This document shows, piece by piece, positions 48,624 to 57,731 of a stretch of DNA of 64,000 nucleotides (position 1 is its first letter; every line of letters starts with the position of its first letter). The notes beneath the pieces are model-generated. The model made no database searches, was not told the DNA's origin, and saw nothing but the letters and a program-made list of their open reading frames with translations. The DNA lies in contig JANYAS010000162.1 in NCBI GenBank assembly GCA_025361205.1, forward strand, positions 1 through 64,000, read 5' to 3'. This stretch comes from Holophagaceae bacterium. GTDB taxonomy: Bacteria; Acidobacteriota; Holophagae; Holophagales; Holophagaceae. Position numbers and translations under genes: made by a program.

Positions 48624-49382
48624 CTAGAAGATCTCCTTGAAGAAATCCTTCATGTGCTGCCAGCTGCGACGGTGGGCCGCTTCGTTGTAGGCGGCGCCCT
48701 TGCTGTTGTCGTTGCCGGCCTCCTTTTGGGTGAAGGCGTGGACCGCGCCCGCGTAGGCCACGAACACGAAATCCGCCTTGGCCTTGCGCATCTCGTCCTG
48801 GAAGGCGGCCACCTCCTTGGCGGGCACGAAGGGATCGTCGGCCCCATGGCAGACCAGCACCTTGGCACTGATCGGCCCGGGAACAAAGCCCACCGGAACA
48901 TCCAGTCCCCCATGGAAGGACACCACGCCCTTCACGGGTAGGCCGGCCCGGGCGGCCTCCAGGGCCCCGGTCCCGCCGAAGCAAAAGCCGATGACCGCCA
49001 GGCGGGACGCGTCCACACCTGGTTGCGCCTTCAGTGTCTCGAGGGCGGCGGTGATGCGGCGGCGGTACAGGGCCCGGTCGCCCTTGTAGGCTCCGGCCAG
49101 CTTGCCGGCCTCGCCCGTGTTCTTGGGTCGCACGCCCTCGCCGTAGATGTCCGCCGCCAGGGCCACGTAGCCCAGCTTCGCCAGGTCGTCTGAGACCTGG
49201 CGCTCATGGTCGGTCAGGCCCATCCACTGGTGGATGACCACCACGCCCGGCACCTTGCCCGTGGCCACGGCGGGCCGGGCGAGGTAGCCGGCGAGCTTGG
49301 TGGCACCGTCCGAGTAGCCGAGCGGCTGCCCCGCAAAGACAGGAAGGGCGGCAAGGGAAAGGGCGAGGGCGGTGCGGCGCAT
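48624..49382 (-). CDS. Dienelactone hydrolase family protein
   Basis: VVIHQWMGLTDHERQVSDDLAKLGYVALAADIYG, VIGFCFGGTGALEAAR, KVLVCHGADDPFVP. Confidence 0.9.
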   Translation of the reverse strand: MRRTALALSLAALPVFAGQPLGYSDGATKLAGYLARPAVATGKVPGVVVIHQWMGLTDHERQVSDDLAKLGYVALAADIYGEGVRPKNTGEAGKLAGAYKGDRALYRRRITAALETLKAQPGVDASRLAVIGFCFGGTGALEAARAGLPVKGVVSFHGGLDVPVGFVPGPISAKVLVCHGADDPFVPAKEVAAFQDEMRKAKADFVFVAYAGAVHAFTQKEAGNDNSKGAAYNEAAHRRSWQHMKDFFKEIF

Positions 49383-49452
49383 GGGGCCTCCTGGGTGGGG
49401 AAACCGATCCTATAGCCATTTGCTTCTGCCGACCAGACTCAGCTTGAAACAG

Positions 49453-49577
49453 GGAACCGCGAAAATCGCGAAACGCCCTTAGGGCGCGCGAAAGCCGACT
49501 GGGGATGCTCCCGCCTTCATAGAAAGGGCAAACCGCCCTTAATTATTTCGTCTTCTTTCGCGTCTTTTCGCGGTTCC
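49453..49577. repeat. Hairpin element B: iterated CGCGAAA units
   Basis: GGAACCGCGAAAATCGCGAAA ... TTTCGCGTCTTTTCGCGGTTCC; extra inner units and cgccctta/taagggcg-type pairing. Confidence 0.8.
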
Positions 49578-49602
49578 ATGATTTGAAAAGGTTGCAAGCC
49601 CC

Positions 49603-50058
49603 TCAGCGCCCAGTGCTGCCGTAGCCGCCTTCGCCCCGCGCCGTGTCGCCCAGGGCCTCGACAGTGGGTTCGGCAAGCCAGGTCCAGCTCGCCACCGGGG
49701 CCACCAGCAGCTGGGCGATGCGCTCGCCCCGGCGCAGTTCGAAGGGCGCCTCGCCGTGGTTGATGAGCAGCACCGCCACTTCGCCGCGGTAGTCGGCATC
49801 GATGGTGCCCGGCGCGTTCAGCACGGTGAGTCCATGCCGCAGGGCCAGCCCCGACCGGGGGCGCACCTGGGCTTCGAACCCGGGCGGAATGGCCAGCACC
49901 AGCCCCGTGGGCACGAGACGCCGCTGCCCCGGAGCGAGGGTCCAGATCTCGCCTTCGGGAATCGCCGCCGGCAGGTCCATCCCCGCCGCGTGGGCCGTGG
50001 CGGCCGCGGGCAGGTCGAGGCCGAGGCCGTGGGGGAGCTGGTGGACGGGGATGCGCAT
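49603..50058 (-). CDS. dut: dUTP diphosphatase
   Basis: [72 protein letters not shown]. Confidence 0.95.
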   Translation of the reverse strand: MRIPVHQLPHGLGLDLPAAATAHAAGMDLPAAIPEGEIWTLAPGQRRLVPTGLVLAIPPGFEAQVRPRSGLALRHGLTVLNAPGTIDADYRGEVAVLLINHGEAPFELRRGERIAQLLVAPVASWTWLAEPTVEALGDTARGEGGYGSTGR

Positions 50059-50069
50059 TCAAAAAGATT

Positions 50070-50255
50070 CAACGCAAAGGCGCAAAGAGCAAAGAGCAAA
50101 GATCGAATCCACAGATTTCACCGATTCTACAGATGGAATTTCAGACTGGCCACGGCCTTGGTTTTCAATCCGTGTGAATCTGTGCAATCTGTGGATGCAA
50201 GGCTGTTTCTGCGTCATCTGCGAAATCTGCGGTTCCATGTTTTCTTTGCTCCGTG
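50070..50255. repeat. Composite hairpin element E: nested CGCAAAG, CACAGAT and CGCAGAT unit arrays
   Basis: caacgCAAAGGCGCAAAGAGCAAAGAGCAAAG; ATCCACAGATTTCACCGATTCTACAGAT (50107-50134) vs AATCCGTGTGAATCTGTGCAATCTGTGGAT (50167-50196); TCTGCGTCATCTGCGAAATCTGCGGTTCC (50208-50236). Confidence 0.75.
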
Positions 50256-50258
50256 GAA

Positions 50259-51320
50259 TCACTTTCCCTTCACCAGCTGCCCGCACGCCCCCTGCACGTC
50301 GCGCCCCCGGCTGCGGCGGACGGTGACGAAGCAGCCGCAGACCTTGAGCCAGTCGGAGAATTGCTGGACGCGGTTCTCGTCGGGTTGGCGGAAGGGGCTC
50401 GCATCGTGTTCGTTCATGGGGATGACGTTCACGTTGTGGCCACGGCGCAGGTCGCCCAGCCAGGCCGATAGGCGTTCCGCGTCGGCTTCGGTATCGTTTT
50501 CGCCCGCGATCAGCACGTACTCGAAAGTGAACTTCTCGCCGCGGCGCAGGCCCCAGACGTCCAGGGCCTGCCTCAGCCGGGCCAGGTTCCACACGCGGTT
50601 CAGGGGCATGGTGCGGCTGCGGGCCTCGTCCGTGGTGGCGTTGAGGCTGAGGGCCAGGTTGGGGCGCGGATTCATGGCCGCCAGTTTCTCGATGCCGCTC
50701 ACCAGGCCCGCAGTGCTGACCGTAATGCGGCCCTTGCCGAGCCCCAGCCCTGCCGGATGGCACAGGAGCCGGATGGCGCGATGCAGGTGGTCCAGGTTGT
50801 GCAGGGGCTCGCCCATACCCATGAACACCAGGGTCAGCTCATGTCCGCGGTTGGGACCCAAGTCCGCCATCAGGGTCAGCACCTGGCCCAGGATCTCCCC
50901 GGGTTGCAGGTTCCGCAGAATGCTCATGCTGCCCGTGGCGCAGAAGGTGCAGCCCATGGCGCAGCCCACTTGGCTGGAGAGGCAGTAGGTGACCCGGGGG
51001 TTGCGCACCTTCCGCGGCATGTGGACCGCTTCGATGCGCTTCCCGTCCCCCAGTTCCAGGGCCAGCTTCGTGGATCCGTCCGATGAGGGCTGCCGCTCCA
51101 CGATGCGCGGCAGGCGCAGATCCGCCACGCCCTCCAGCCAAGGGAGAATGACGGGCCCCAGCACCGGCGCCTGATCCTTCCAGGTCCAGGGCCGGTGCAG
51201 GCGGCGGAAGGTCTCCAGGGCGCTGCCGGGGCAGCCCAGGGCTGCGAGTTCCTCCGGGAACAGCGACCACGCCGAGGGCAGGCCCTCCCGTTCGGGGGCG
51301 GGGCGGTCCCAGGGGTTCAT
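50259..51320 (-). CDS. rlmN: 23S rRNA (adenine(2503)-C(2))-methyltransferase
   Basis: CLSSQVGCAMGCTFCATG radical-SAM motif, LVFMGMGEPLHN, VSTAGLVSGIEKL, GGRDVQGACGQL-like end (RSRGRDVQGACGQL). Confidence 0.95.
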   Translation of the reverse strand: MNPWDRPAPEREGLPSAWSLFPEELAALGCPGSALETFRRLHRPWTWKDQAPVLGPVILPWLEGVADLRLPRIVERQPSSDGSTKLALELGDGKRIEAVHMPRKVRNPRVTYCLSSQVGCAMGCTFCATGSMSILRNLQPGEILGQVLTLMADLGPNRGHELTLVFMGMGEPLHNLDHLHRAIRLLCHPAGLGLGKGRITVSTAGLVSGIEKLAAMNPRPNLALSLNATTDEARSRTMPLNRVWNLARLRQALDVWGLRRGEKFTFEYVLIAGENDTEADAERLSAWLGDLRRGHNVNVIPMNEHDASPFRQPDENRVQQFSDWLKVCGCFVTVRRSRGRDVQGACGQLVKGK

Positions 51321-51377
51321 CGTCTTGCCCATCAACGCGGACAGGGGAGGGGACACAAGGCGTTAAAGGAATTTTTT

Positions 51378-51460
51378 AACCACCGATGAACACCGATGAA
51401 TACCGATGAATGCAATTCAAAATCAGTCTTTAGCGGTGTCCATCGGTGTTCATCGGTGGA
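51378..51460. repeat. Hairpin element F: iterated CACCGATGAA units
   Basis: CACCGATGAA-CACCGATGAA-TACCGATGAA (51381-51410) and reverse complement GCGGTGTCCATCGGTGTTCATCGGTGG (51433-51459). Confidence 0.85.
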
Positions 51461-51581
51461 CATTTCTTCGTTTGTAGTGGGTCGATCCATGCCCAAAGCC
51501 TGAGAGGCACCGTACACGCCTGCCGTGGAACGGTGTGTCTCTCGCGACCGGCCCGTTCGGTGTTCAGTGGAGGATCCCATC

Positions 51582-52853
51582 TCAGGCCACCAGGTCCTGG
51601 GGGCGGATGTCGCAGCCGCGGCGGGTGCCGAGGGCGCTCAGTCCCAGCTGGGCGGGATCGAGGAGGGCCTGGGCCATGCGCAGCAGATCGTCGAGGGTCA
51701 CCGCCTCGATCTCGGCCATCTGCTCGTCCAGGGTCTGCAGCTGGCCCTGATGGATGGCCTGGTGGGCCAGGCTGAACATCCGGCTGCTGCTGCTCTCCTG
51801 GCTGAACACGAGGCTCGTGCGGGCCTGCAGCTTGGCGCGGTCCAGCTCATCGGCCGCTACGCCCTTCTTCCGGATCCTTGCGCATTCGACCATGGTCCGC
51901 TGTACCAACTCGCGCAGCTGGGCCGGGGCGCAGCTGGCGGTGATCTGCAGTGCTCCTGTATCGGCATAAGGGCTGAGGTAGCTGCCCACCTGGTAGCAGA
52001 GGCCCCGTCGTTCGCGCAGCTCCAGGAAGAGCCGCGAGGCCATGCCGCCGCCCAACACATGGCTCAGCAGATGCGCCGCGGCGCGGTCCTGAGAGCAGTG
52101 GTCCGGCGCGGGAAAGCCCATGACGAGATTCGCCTGCTGCAGGTCCTTGCGGGGCACGTTCAGCAGGAAGGGACGGGTCCGAGAGGTGGCTCCGGGCAGG
52201 TGGTCCGTGGTCATCGGAAGGCGCTCCAGGATGGGACGCAGGAGTTCCAGGAAGGGCTTCGGAGCGATGGCGCCCGCGGCCGTTATCACCAGATTCGGCG
52301 CCCGGTAGGTATGGTCGAAGAAGGCCCGGGCCTCGGCGGCCCCAAAGCCCGACACCTGCTCGGGTCGGCCCAGGATGGGATGGGCCATGGGCGTGCCTGC
52401 CCAGAAACCCCCGTAGAAAAGCTCGCTCACCCAGTCATCCGGCTGGTCTTCGCTTTGGGCAATCTCTTCCAGGATGACACTTCGCTCCCGGGCCATTTCC
52501 TCGGGATCGAAGAGTGGCGCCGTCACCAGTTCGCCCAGCAGGTGCACCAGCTCCGGCAGCTGGTCCGACAGCACCTTGCCGTAGAAGCAGGCCACTTCCT
52601 TGCCCGTGAAGGCGTCCACGTGACCACCCAGGCGATCCGTGGCGGCGGCCATCTCATCGGGCGTGGGGTAGCCCGCCGTGCCCTTGAAGACCGTGTGCTC
52701 CAGGAAGTGGGCCAGACCCTCTTCCGCGGGCCCCTCGTGCCGGGAGCCCCGGCGCACCCAGAACCCCACTGCGCAGCTCCGCACATGGGGCAGCTGCTCG
52801 ATGAGGATCTCGGTGCCAGCGGGGGTGACGGTGCGGAGGGTGGATTTCGGCAT
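51582..52853 (-). CDS. M16-family (pitrilysin/processing peptidase-like) zinc peptidase
   Basis: GLAHFLEHTVFKGT (HxxEH), VVFSQESSSSRM-like middle domain, DALTGKE equivalent VDAFTGKEVACFYGKVL. Confidence 0.93.
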   Translation of the reverse strand: MPKSTLRTVTPAGTEILIEQLPHVRSCAVGFWVRRGSRHEGPAEEGLAHFLEHTVFKGTAGYPTPDEMAAATDRLGGHVDAFTGKEVACFYGKVLSDQLPELVHLLGELVTAPLFDPEEMARERSVILEEIAQSEDQPDDWVSELFYGGFWAGTPMAHPILGRPEQVSGFGAAEARAFFDHTYRAPNLVITAAGAIAPKPFLELLRPILERLPMTTDHLPGATSRTRPFLLNVPRKDLQQANLVMGFPAPDHCSQDRAAAHLLSHVLGGGMASRLFLELRERRGLCYQVGSYLSPYADTGALQITASCAPAQLRELVQRTMVECARIRKKGVAADELDRAKLQARTSLVFSQESSSSRMFSLAHQAIHQGQLQTLDEQMAEIEAVTLDDLLRMAQALLDPAQLGLSALGTRRGCDIRPQDLVA

Positions 52854-52879
52854 CCGTACAGTCTACCGCCGGCCGTCCC

Positions 52880-53665
52880 CTACCCCTCCGCCTCACTCCC
52901 CGCCAACCCCACGGGAGTCCGCTGGAGTTTCCAGCCCGCCAGGGCCCAGCAGAGGGCGCCGAAGGCAAAGAGGGCCAGCAGGGCCAGGGCCGGGTGGGTG
53001 ATGGCCTGCTCCTGGGCCAGCAACTGGTTGGCCTGCACTTGGGCGGCACGGCTGCCGGCCAGGCTTTCGATGTGGTGAGTGAAGGTGAGGCGCTGGAGGA
53101 AGGGTGGGAAGATCCGCACGAAGGGTTCCCAGACGAAGAAATAGAGGGCGCCCCAGAGCGTTCCGCGCTTGAACACGAGGCCCACCAGGGTCAGCAGGGC
53201 CAGCTCACCCCACCAGGCGCCCACCACGGCCAGGAGGCGGTCCCAGAGCATGGACGGATCGCCCCCCACCAATTGCAGGCCAAGCACGCTGAGCAGCAGC
53301 CAGGCCGCGCCCCATAGGACCCAAGGCAGCCCCTTGCCCAGCGGGTAGGCCCACACGGCGGCAGGCCGCACCAACAGCAGGGGAAGGGTGCGCTGCTCCA
53401 GGTCCTCGCGGATGCCCGCAGGCGCGGCCACCAGGGCCATGATCGGCAGCATCATCTTCACGATGACTTCATGGAAGACTTTGATGGGTTCGCTCGGATC
53501 GACCTCCATGCCTTTGAGGCGCATGATCGTGAAGACCAGCAGGGTGATGCCCACGGGAGCAATGGCCAGGGCCGCCAGCACCCACCCGCGGCCCTGAAGG
53601 ATGCGCGGCGCGTAGCCCAGCGCCATGGCACGGAGCGTCGCCAGAGGAGAGGGGGCCGCGTTCAT
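52880..53665 (-). CDS. ABC transporter permease
   Basis: Six-TM-like hydrophobic profile; ATGA overlap with ABC ATPase. Confidence 0.8.
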   Translation of the reverse strand: MNAAPSPLATLRAMALGYAPRILQGRGWVLAALAIAPVGITLLVFTIMRLKGMEVDPSEPIKVFHEVIVKMMLPIMALVAAPAGIREDLEQRTLPLLLVRPAAVWAYPLGKGLPWVLWGAAWLLLSVLGLQLVGGDPSMLWDRLLAVVGAWWGELALLTLVGLVFKRGTLWGALYFFVWEPFVRIFPPFLQRLTFTHHIESLAGSRAAQVQANQLLAQEQAITHPALALLALFAFGALCWALAGWKLQRTPVGLAGSEAEG

Positions 53666-54582
53666 GCGTGATCCTTGGTCAAATACTGGAAGACGGCGTC
53701 CAAGTTGAGATCTAGGGGGTCCAGGGCGCTGAGCGGAATGCCGCCCTCGGCTGCGGCCTTCTGAAGCCGGGGCAGGATGTCCCGGGGCGAGCGCACCGAG
53801 ATCACCACGGCGCCCTCTTCCATGCGCAGGGCCGCCAGTTCCGGCTGTTCCACGGCCCAGCGGGCCAGGACCTGGGCCGCGCCCGTGAGGCGCAGCTCCA
53901 CCGGATGGCGATCCAGCAGCTGGCGGATCTCGGTGACCGTGCCCTCCGCCAGCAGGCGCCCTCGGAACAGCAGCAGGATGCGGTCCGTGAGCTGGGCGAT
54001 CTCGCCCAGAATGTGGCTGGAGACGAGGATACGCGTGCCTTTCGCGGCAAAGTCCCGCAGCAGGGCGATCAGGGTCAGGCGCGCCTCCGGATCCAGGCCG
54101 TTGAAGGGCTCGTCGAGGATGAGCAGCTCCGGTTCGTGCAGCAGGGCCTGGGCCAGACGGATGCGCTGGCGCATGCCCTTGGACATCCGCGCGAAGGTGA
54201 GATGGGCCCGGTCGGCCATACCCACGGTGGCCAGGGCCCGGGCCACAGCTGATTTCAGGGCTTCGCCCAAGAGCCCCGACAGTTCGCCCATCATGCGGAG
54301 CCAGCGGTCGGCCCGCAGCCCCATGGGCAGCCGGTCGCCCTCGGGAACCAGGCCCAAGCGCGCGAGGACCGTTGCATTGCGGAAGGGCGCTTCGCCGAAG
54401 ACCCGGACCTCGCCACCCGAGGGCGGCAGCAGGCCTGACAGCAGCTGCAGCAGCGAGGACTTGCCGGCGCCGTTGGGGCCCAGCAGACCCGTGATACCGC
54501 CCCCGTCCGGCAGTTCGAAAGTGGTGGGACTCAGGCCCAGGATGGGACCGTAGCGAAGAGAGGCGCGGTCGAGGGAAATCAT
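53662..54582 (-). CDS. ABC transporter ATP-binding protein
   Basis: GLLGPNGAGKSSLLQLLSGLL, MSKGMRQRIRLAQALLHEPELLILDEPFNGLDP. Confidence 0.94.
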   Translation of the reverse strand: MISLDRASLRYGPILGLSPTTFELPDGGGITGLLGPNGAGKSSLLQLLSGLLPPSGGEVRVFGEAPFRNATVLARLGLVPEGDRLPMGLRADRWLRMMGELSGLLGEALKSAVARALATVGMADRAHLTFARMSKGMRQRIRLAQALLHEPELLILDEPFNGLDPEARLTLIALLRDFAAKGTRILVSSHILGEIAQLTDRILLLFRGRLLAEGTVTEIRQLLDRHPVELRLTGAAQVLARWAVEQPELAALRMEEGAVVISVRSPRDILPRLQKAAAEGGIPLSALDPLDLNLDAVFQYLTKDHA

Positions 54583-55442
54583 CAGATCACCACTTCCGAA
54601 GGCCGGGTTCGCCGGGCGGCCACGAAGGTCCAGAGGCCGATGTGGAGGACCGTGCCCAGGATGGCGGGGACCCAGGCCACCAGGGGGTGGTCCACGCCCA
54701 CGAGCAGCTGGGGCCAGGCTTCGGCCAACATGACCGGGTTCAGCCCGTCCACAGCCCGGAACCCGGTGAGGGTGTGGATCATGGAAGCCAGGGTCCCCAG
54801 GCCCAGCACCAGACCCAGCACCCAGCCGATGCCGGCCCGCGGTGTGGCGGCCATGCTGGAGGCACCCACGGCCACGGATCCCATGAGGACGGAACTGACG
54901 GCCATGGCAGGCAGGAGGCGGAGGGGGGCCGTGGCCCAGACGGGGCCATGCAGGCCCGCCAGCAGCAGCGACATGGCCCAGGGCAGCAGGGCGAAGGGCA
55001 GCAGGATGGCGAAGGGCAGGGCCGAGGCGAAGCCCAGCTTGGCCAGTAGGTAATCCTTTGGGGCCACGGGGTGGGCATACATCAGCGGCCGCACCCGGTA
55101 GAGGGTGTCCCGGGCCACCAGGCCGCCGCCAATCAGGGCCACCAGAAACCAGAGAAGGTAGCTGGCGGGGTTCAGCAGATCCGCCTGGAAGTCGGCGCCC
55201 TGGGTGAGGATGGTCTTGGCGAACTCCTGCATGGGCTTGAAGGCCTGGTTGGTCTGAAGCAGGTGGTCGACGTAGATGCGCGCTACCTTCCAGAGCAGCA
55301 TCATCAGAAAGGCAAACCCGAAGAACCGGCCGATTTTCTGCCGCCAAAGCCGAGTGAGGTCGAAGCGCATGATCACCAGGGCCGGCGGCTGTCCCAGGTG
55401 GAGGTCTGGCGCCGGCGGGAGCGTGGGGGCGTAGATGGGCAT
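54582..55442 (-). CDS. ABC transporter permease
   Basis: Hydrophobic permease; coupled to ATPase genes on both sides. Confidence 0.8.
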   Translation of the reverse strand: MPIYAPTLPPAPDLHLGQPPALVIMRFDLTRLWRQKIGRFFGFAFLMMLLWKVARIYVDHLLQTNQAFKPMQEFAKTILTQGADFQADLLNPASYLLWFLVALIGGGLVARDTLYRVRPLMYAHPVAPKDYLLAKLGFASALPFAILLPFALLPWAMSLLLAGLHGPVWATAPLRLLPAMAVSSVLMGSVAVGASSMAATPRAGIGWVLGLVLGLGTLASMIHTLTGFRAVDGLNPVMLAEAWPQLLVGVDHPLVAWVPAILGTVLHIGLWTFVAARRTRPSEVVI

Positions 55443-55445
55443 GGC

Positions 55446-56384
55446 TCAGGCCTCCACAGGCGAAGTCGCTGGATGGAGGGCCCGCAGCAATACCTCGTCC
55501 AGGCGGTCATGGCGGGGCGTGACCTGCACCAAGGTGGCGCCCCGGGCCTGGGCCCAGCGGAAGGCACCGGCGGGGTCGGCCTCGGTCAGCTCCAGGTCGT
55601 AGAGGCCGTTGCGGGCCTCCAGGACCGCGCCCAGTTCCGTCAGGGCTGCCTCCTGGGTCGCATCCAGCGGGTCGAGGAAACGCAGCTCCACCCGGCGGGC
55701 CAGGATCTTGCGCAGCCCGGCCATGGAACCCGCGGCCTTGATGTGGCCCTGGTCGAGGATCACCAGCTGGTCCGCCACGCGTTCCACGTCGCCCAGCAGG
55801 TGGGAGGCGAGGATGACACCGGTGCCCAGCTCCGCGTGGACCCGCAGCACCAGATCCAGCATGCGGCGGCGGCCATCGGGGTCGAGGCCATTGGTGGGTT
55901 CGTCCAGGAAGATCAGTTCGGGGCTGTGCACCAGGGCCTGGGCCAGCTTCACCCGCTGCCGCATGCCCGTGGAATAGCCGCTTACGGGGCGGTACCGGGC
56001 CTCGTCGAGGCCCACGAAGTAGAGCACCTCATGGGCGCGATCCCGGGCCGCTTCCGGCGCCAGGCCACTCAGCTCACCCCAAAAGGCCACCTGCTCGTAG
56101 GCGGAGGCGTCCTCAATGAGGGCGTCGTATTCCGGCATGTAGCCGATGCGGGCCCTCAGCCGGGCCGCCTCAGGGGCGCCCAAGGCCACGCCCAGCACGG
56201 TGCCGGAGCCGCGAGAGGGCGTCAGCAGGCCCAGCAGCGCCTTGAGGAGGGTGGACTTGCCGGCGCCGTTGGGGCCGAGGAGCCCCACGATGCCGCGTTC
56301 CAGCGACAGGGTCAGCCCCTTCAGGGCGGGCGCCGACGCCGCGGCGTAGCGCACTTCCAGATTCTCGAAGGCAATCAATGGCAT
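55446..56384 (-). CDS. ABC transporter ATP-binding protein
   Basis: GLLGPNGAGKSTLLKALLGLL, YSTGMRQRVKLAQALVHSPELIFLDEPTNGLDPDGRRRM. Confidence 0.94.
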   Translation of the reverse strand: MPLIAFENLEVRYAAASAPALKGLTLSLERGIVGLLGPNGAGKSTLLKALLGLLTPSRGSGTVLGVALGAPEAARLRARIGYMPEYDALIEDASAYEQVAFWGELSGLAPEAARDRAHEVLYFVGLDEARYRPVSGYSTGMRQRVKLAQALVHSPELIFLDEPTNGLDPDGRRRMLDLVLRVHAELGTGVILASHLLGDVERVADQLVILDQGHIKAAGSMAGLRKILARRVELRFLDPLDATQEAALTELGAVLEARNGLYDLELTEADPAGAFRWAQARGATLVQVTPRHDRLDEVLLRALHPATSPVEA

Positions 56385-56468
56385 CTCCACGATGTTGTCT
56401 GCTACGAGCGAGTGAGGGAATGGATTAGGCTGGATCCATCCATCCTCCCACCGCCCTGCAGGATCCGC

Positions 56469-57683
56469 ATGCAACTCCTGGACTGGCCCTTCCTCGACGC
56501 CCTGCAAACCGGGGCGCTGGCGGCCCTCTTCGTCAGCTTTGGCACAGATGCTCTGACCCGCCGGGATCGCATGATGGGCTGGCTGGCCCTGACCTGCCTG
56601 CTGGTGGGGCTGCGCCATACCGTGCTGGCGTTCGGTTCCCAGCCCCAGCTGAATGCCGATCTCATGGACCGGGCCCAGAGCTTGCTGGTGTGCTTTGGGT
56701 TCCTCGCCCTCTGCGCCGCCCTCACCGAGCTCTTCCCTCGCCACATCCCCCCGCGATTCCCGGGCTGGATTGCCCTGGGCATGCTCCCCAATTACTTTCG
56801 GAACCTGATCCTGCCACACCCGAGCCTGGCGGACACTTGGTTCCACCACGCCTACAACCTGACTTACCTGGTGGGTTGCGGACTTGTCATCTACTGGACT
56901 TTGCGGGCCCGCCAGGACGGCGACCCCATGGGACGCCGGCTCTTCCTGGGTTTCCTGGGGCTGAGCCTGCCCGTGGTGGTGGAGATCTCGGCCTTCAGCT
57001 TCTTCGGCCTGAAGATCCGCCTGTCCGGCTTCAGTCTGGTGATCCTGGCCATGGCCATCGGCACCTCCTGGCAGTGGCTCGTGGTGAGCGCCATGGAAGC
57101 CCGCATCCATCGGGCGGAAACCGAGATGGAGGTCTGGCGCAGCCTGGTCCCCGGCAACGCCTTCCGCACCGATTGCCCTTCCCCCGTTATGGAAGGGCTC
57201 TTTGGCGCCACCTGGGCCGACCGGGTGAAAGCCACGCCAGAGGCCCCCCTGGTCGGCGCTGACGGACTTACCTACCGCTTCCGGAGCAGAACCCTGCACC
57301 AGCAGGAACGTCTCGGCTGGTGCGAGCGCTCGGACGACACCCAGCCCGGGAACCGCGGCTTCCTGTCCGGCTGGACGGTGGGCCTTGGCATGGACGATGC
57401 CAGCGAGAGCGCCCGAATCCAGGCCCTGCTGCGGCTCTGGGGAGCGGAGGTGGAACTCTGGGGCACGGTACCGCCGCGGCAGAGCTCCTACCCCAGTGTC
57501 CTGCTCTGGGCCCGGGAACCGAGCATCCTATCCGTGTGGCGCGAGGGCGACCTGCTGCGCCGCCGCACCCGCTGGGTTCAGATTGGCGGGCCCACCACCG
57601 AGGGACCCCACGCGCGCCTGGAGCCGGGAGCCCCGGAGGAGCGGTTGCGGCTGACCCTGGAGGAGCTCCTCTCCCGGCACTGA
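56469..57683 (+). CDS. Polytopic membrane protein, conserved hypothetical (7TM-like N-terminus)
   Basis: Seven-ish hydrophobic helices then soluble C-terminal domain; start at ATG 56469. Confidence 0.65.
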   Translation: MQLLDWPFLDALQTGALAALFVSFGTDALTRRDRMMGWLALTCLLVGLRHTVLAFGSQPQLNADLMDRAQSLLVCFGFLALCAALTELFPRHIPPRFPGWIALGMLPNYFRNLILPHPSLADTWFHHAYNLTYLVGCGLVIYWTLRARQDGDPMGRRLFLGFLGLSLPVVVEISAFSFFGLKIRLSGFSLVILAMAIGTSWQWLVVSAMEARIHRAETEMEVWRSLVPGNAFRTDCPSPVMEGLFGATWADRVKATPEAPLVGADGLTYRFRSRTLHQQERLGWCERSDDTQPGNRGFLSGWTVGLGMDDASESARIQALLRLWGAEVELWGTVPPRQSSYPSVLLWAREPSILSVWREGDLLRRRTRWVQIGGPTTEGPHARLEPGAPEERLRLTLEELLSRH

Positions 57684-57731
57684 GCTTGGGGCACTTGCCC
57701 GAAAGCACGGCAACCATCGGAGAATGGGGCC

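Noticed and set aside
51381-51459. Possible CRISPR-like direct repeats (CACCGATGAA x3)
   Set aside because: Repeat is only 10 bp with no spacers and an inverted partner; hairpin architecture, no cas genes in the window.
55071-56468. Long N-terminal extension of the 870-aa plus-strand ORF ending at 57683
   Set aside because: Extension is antisense to two ABC genes; hydrophobic protein begins at ATG 56469.
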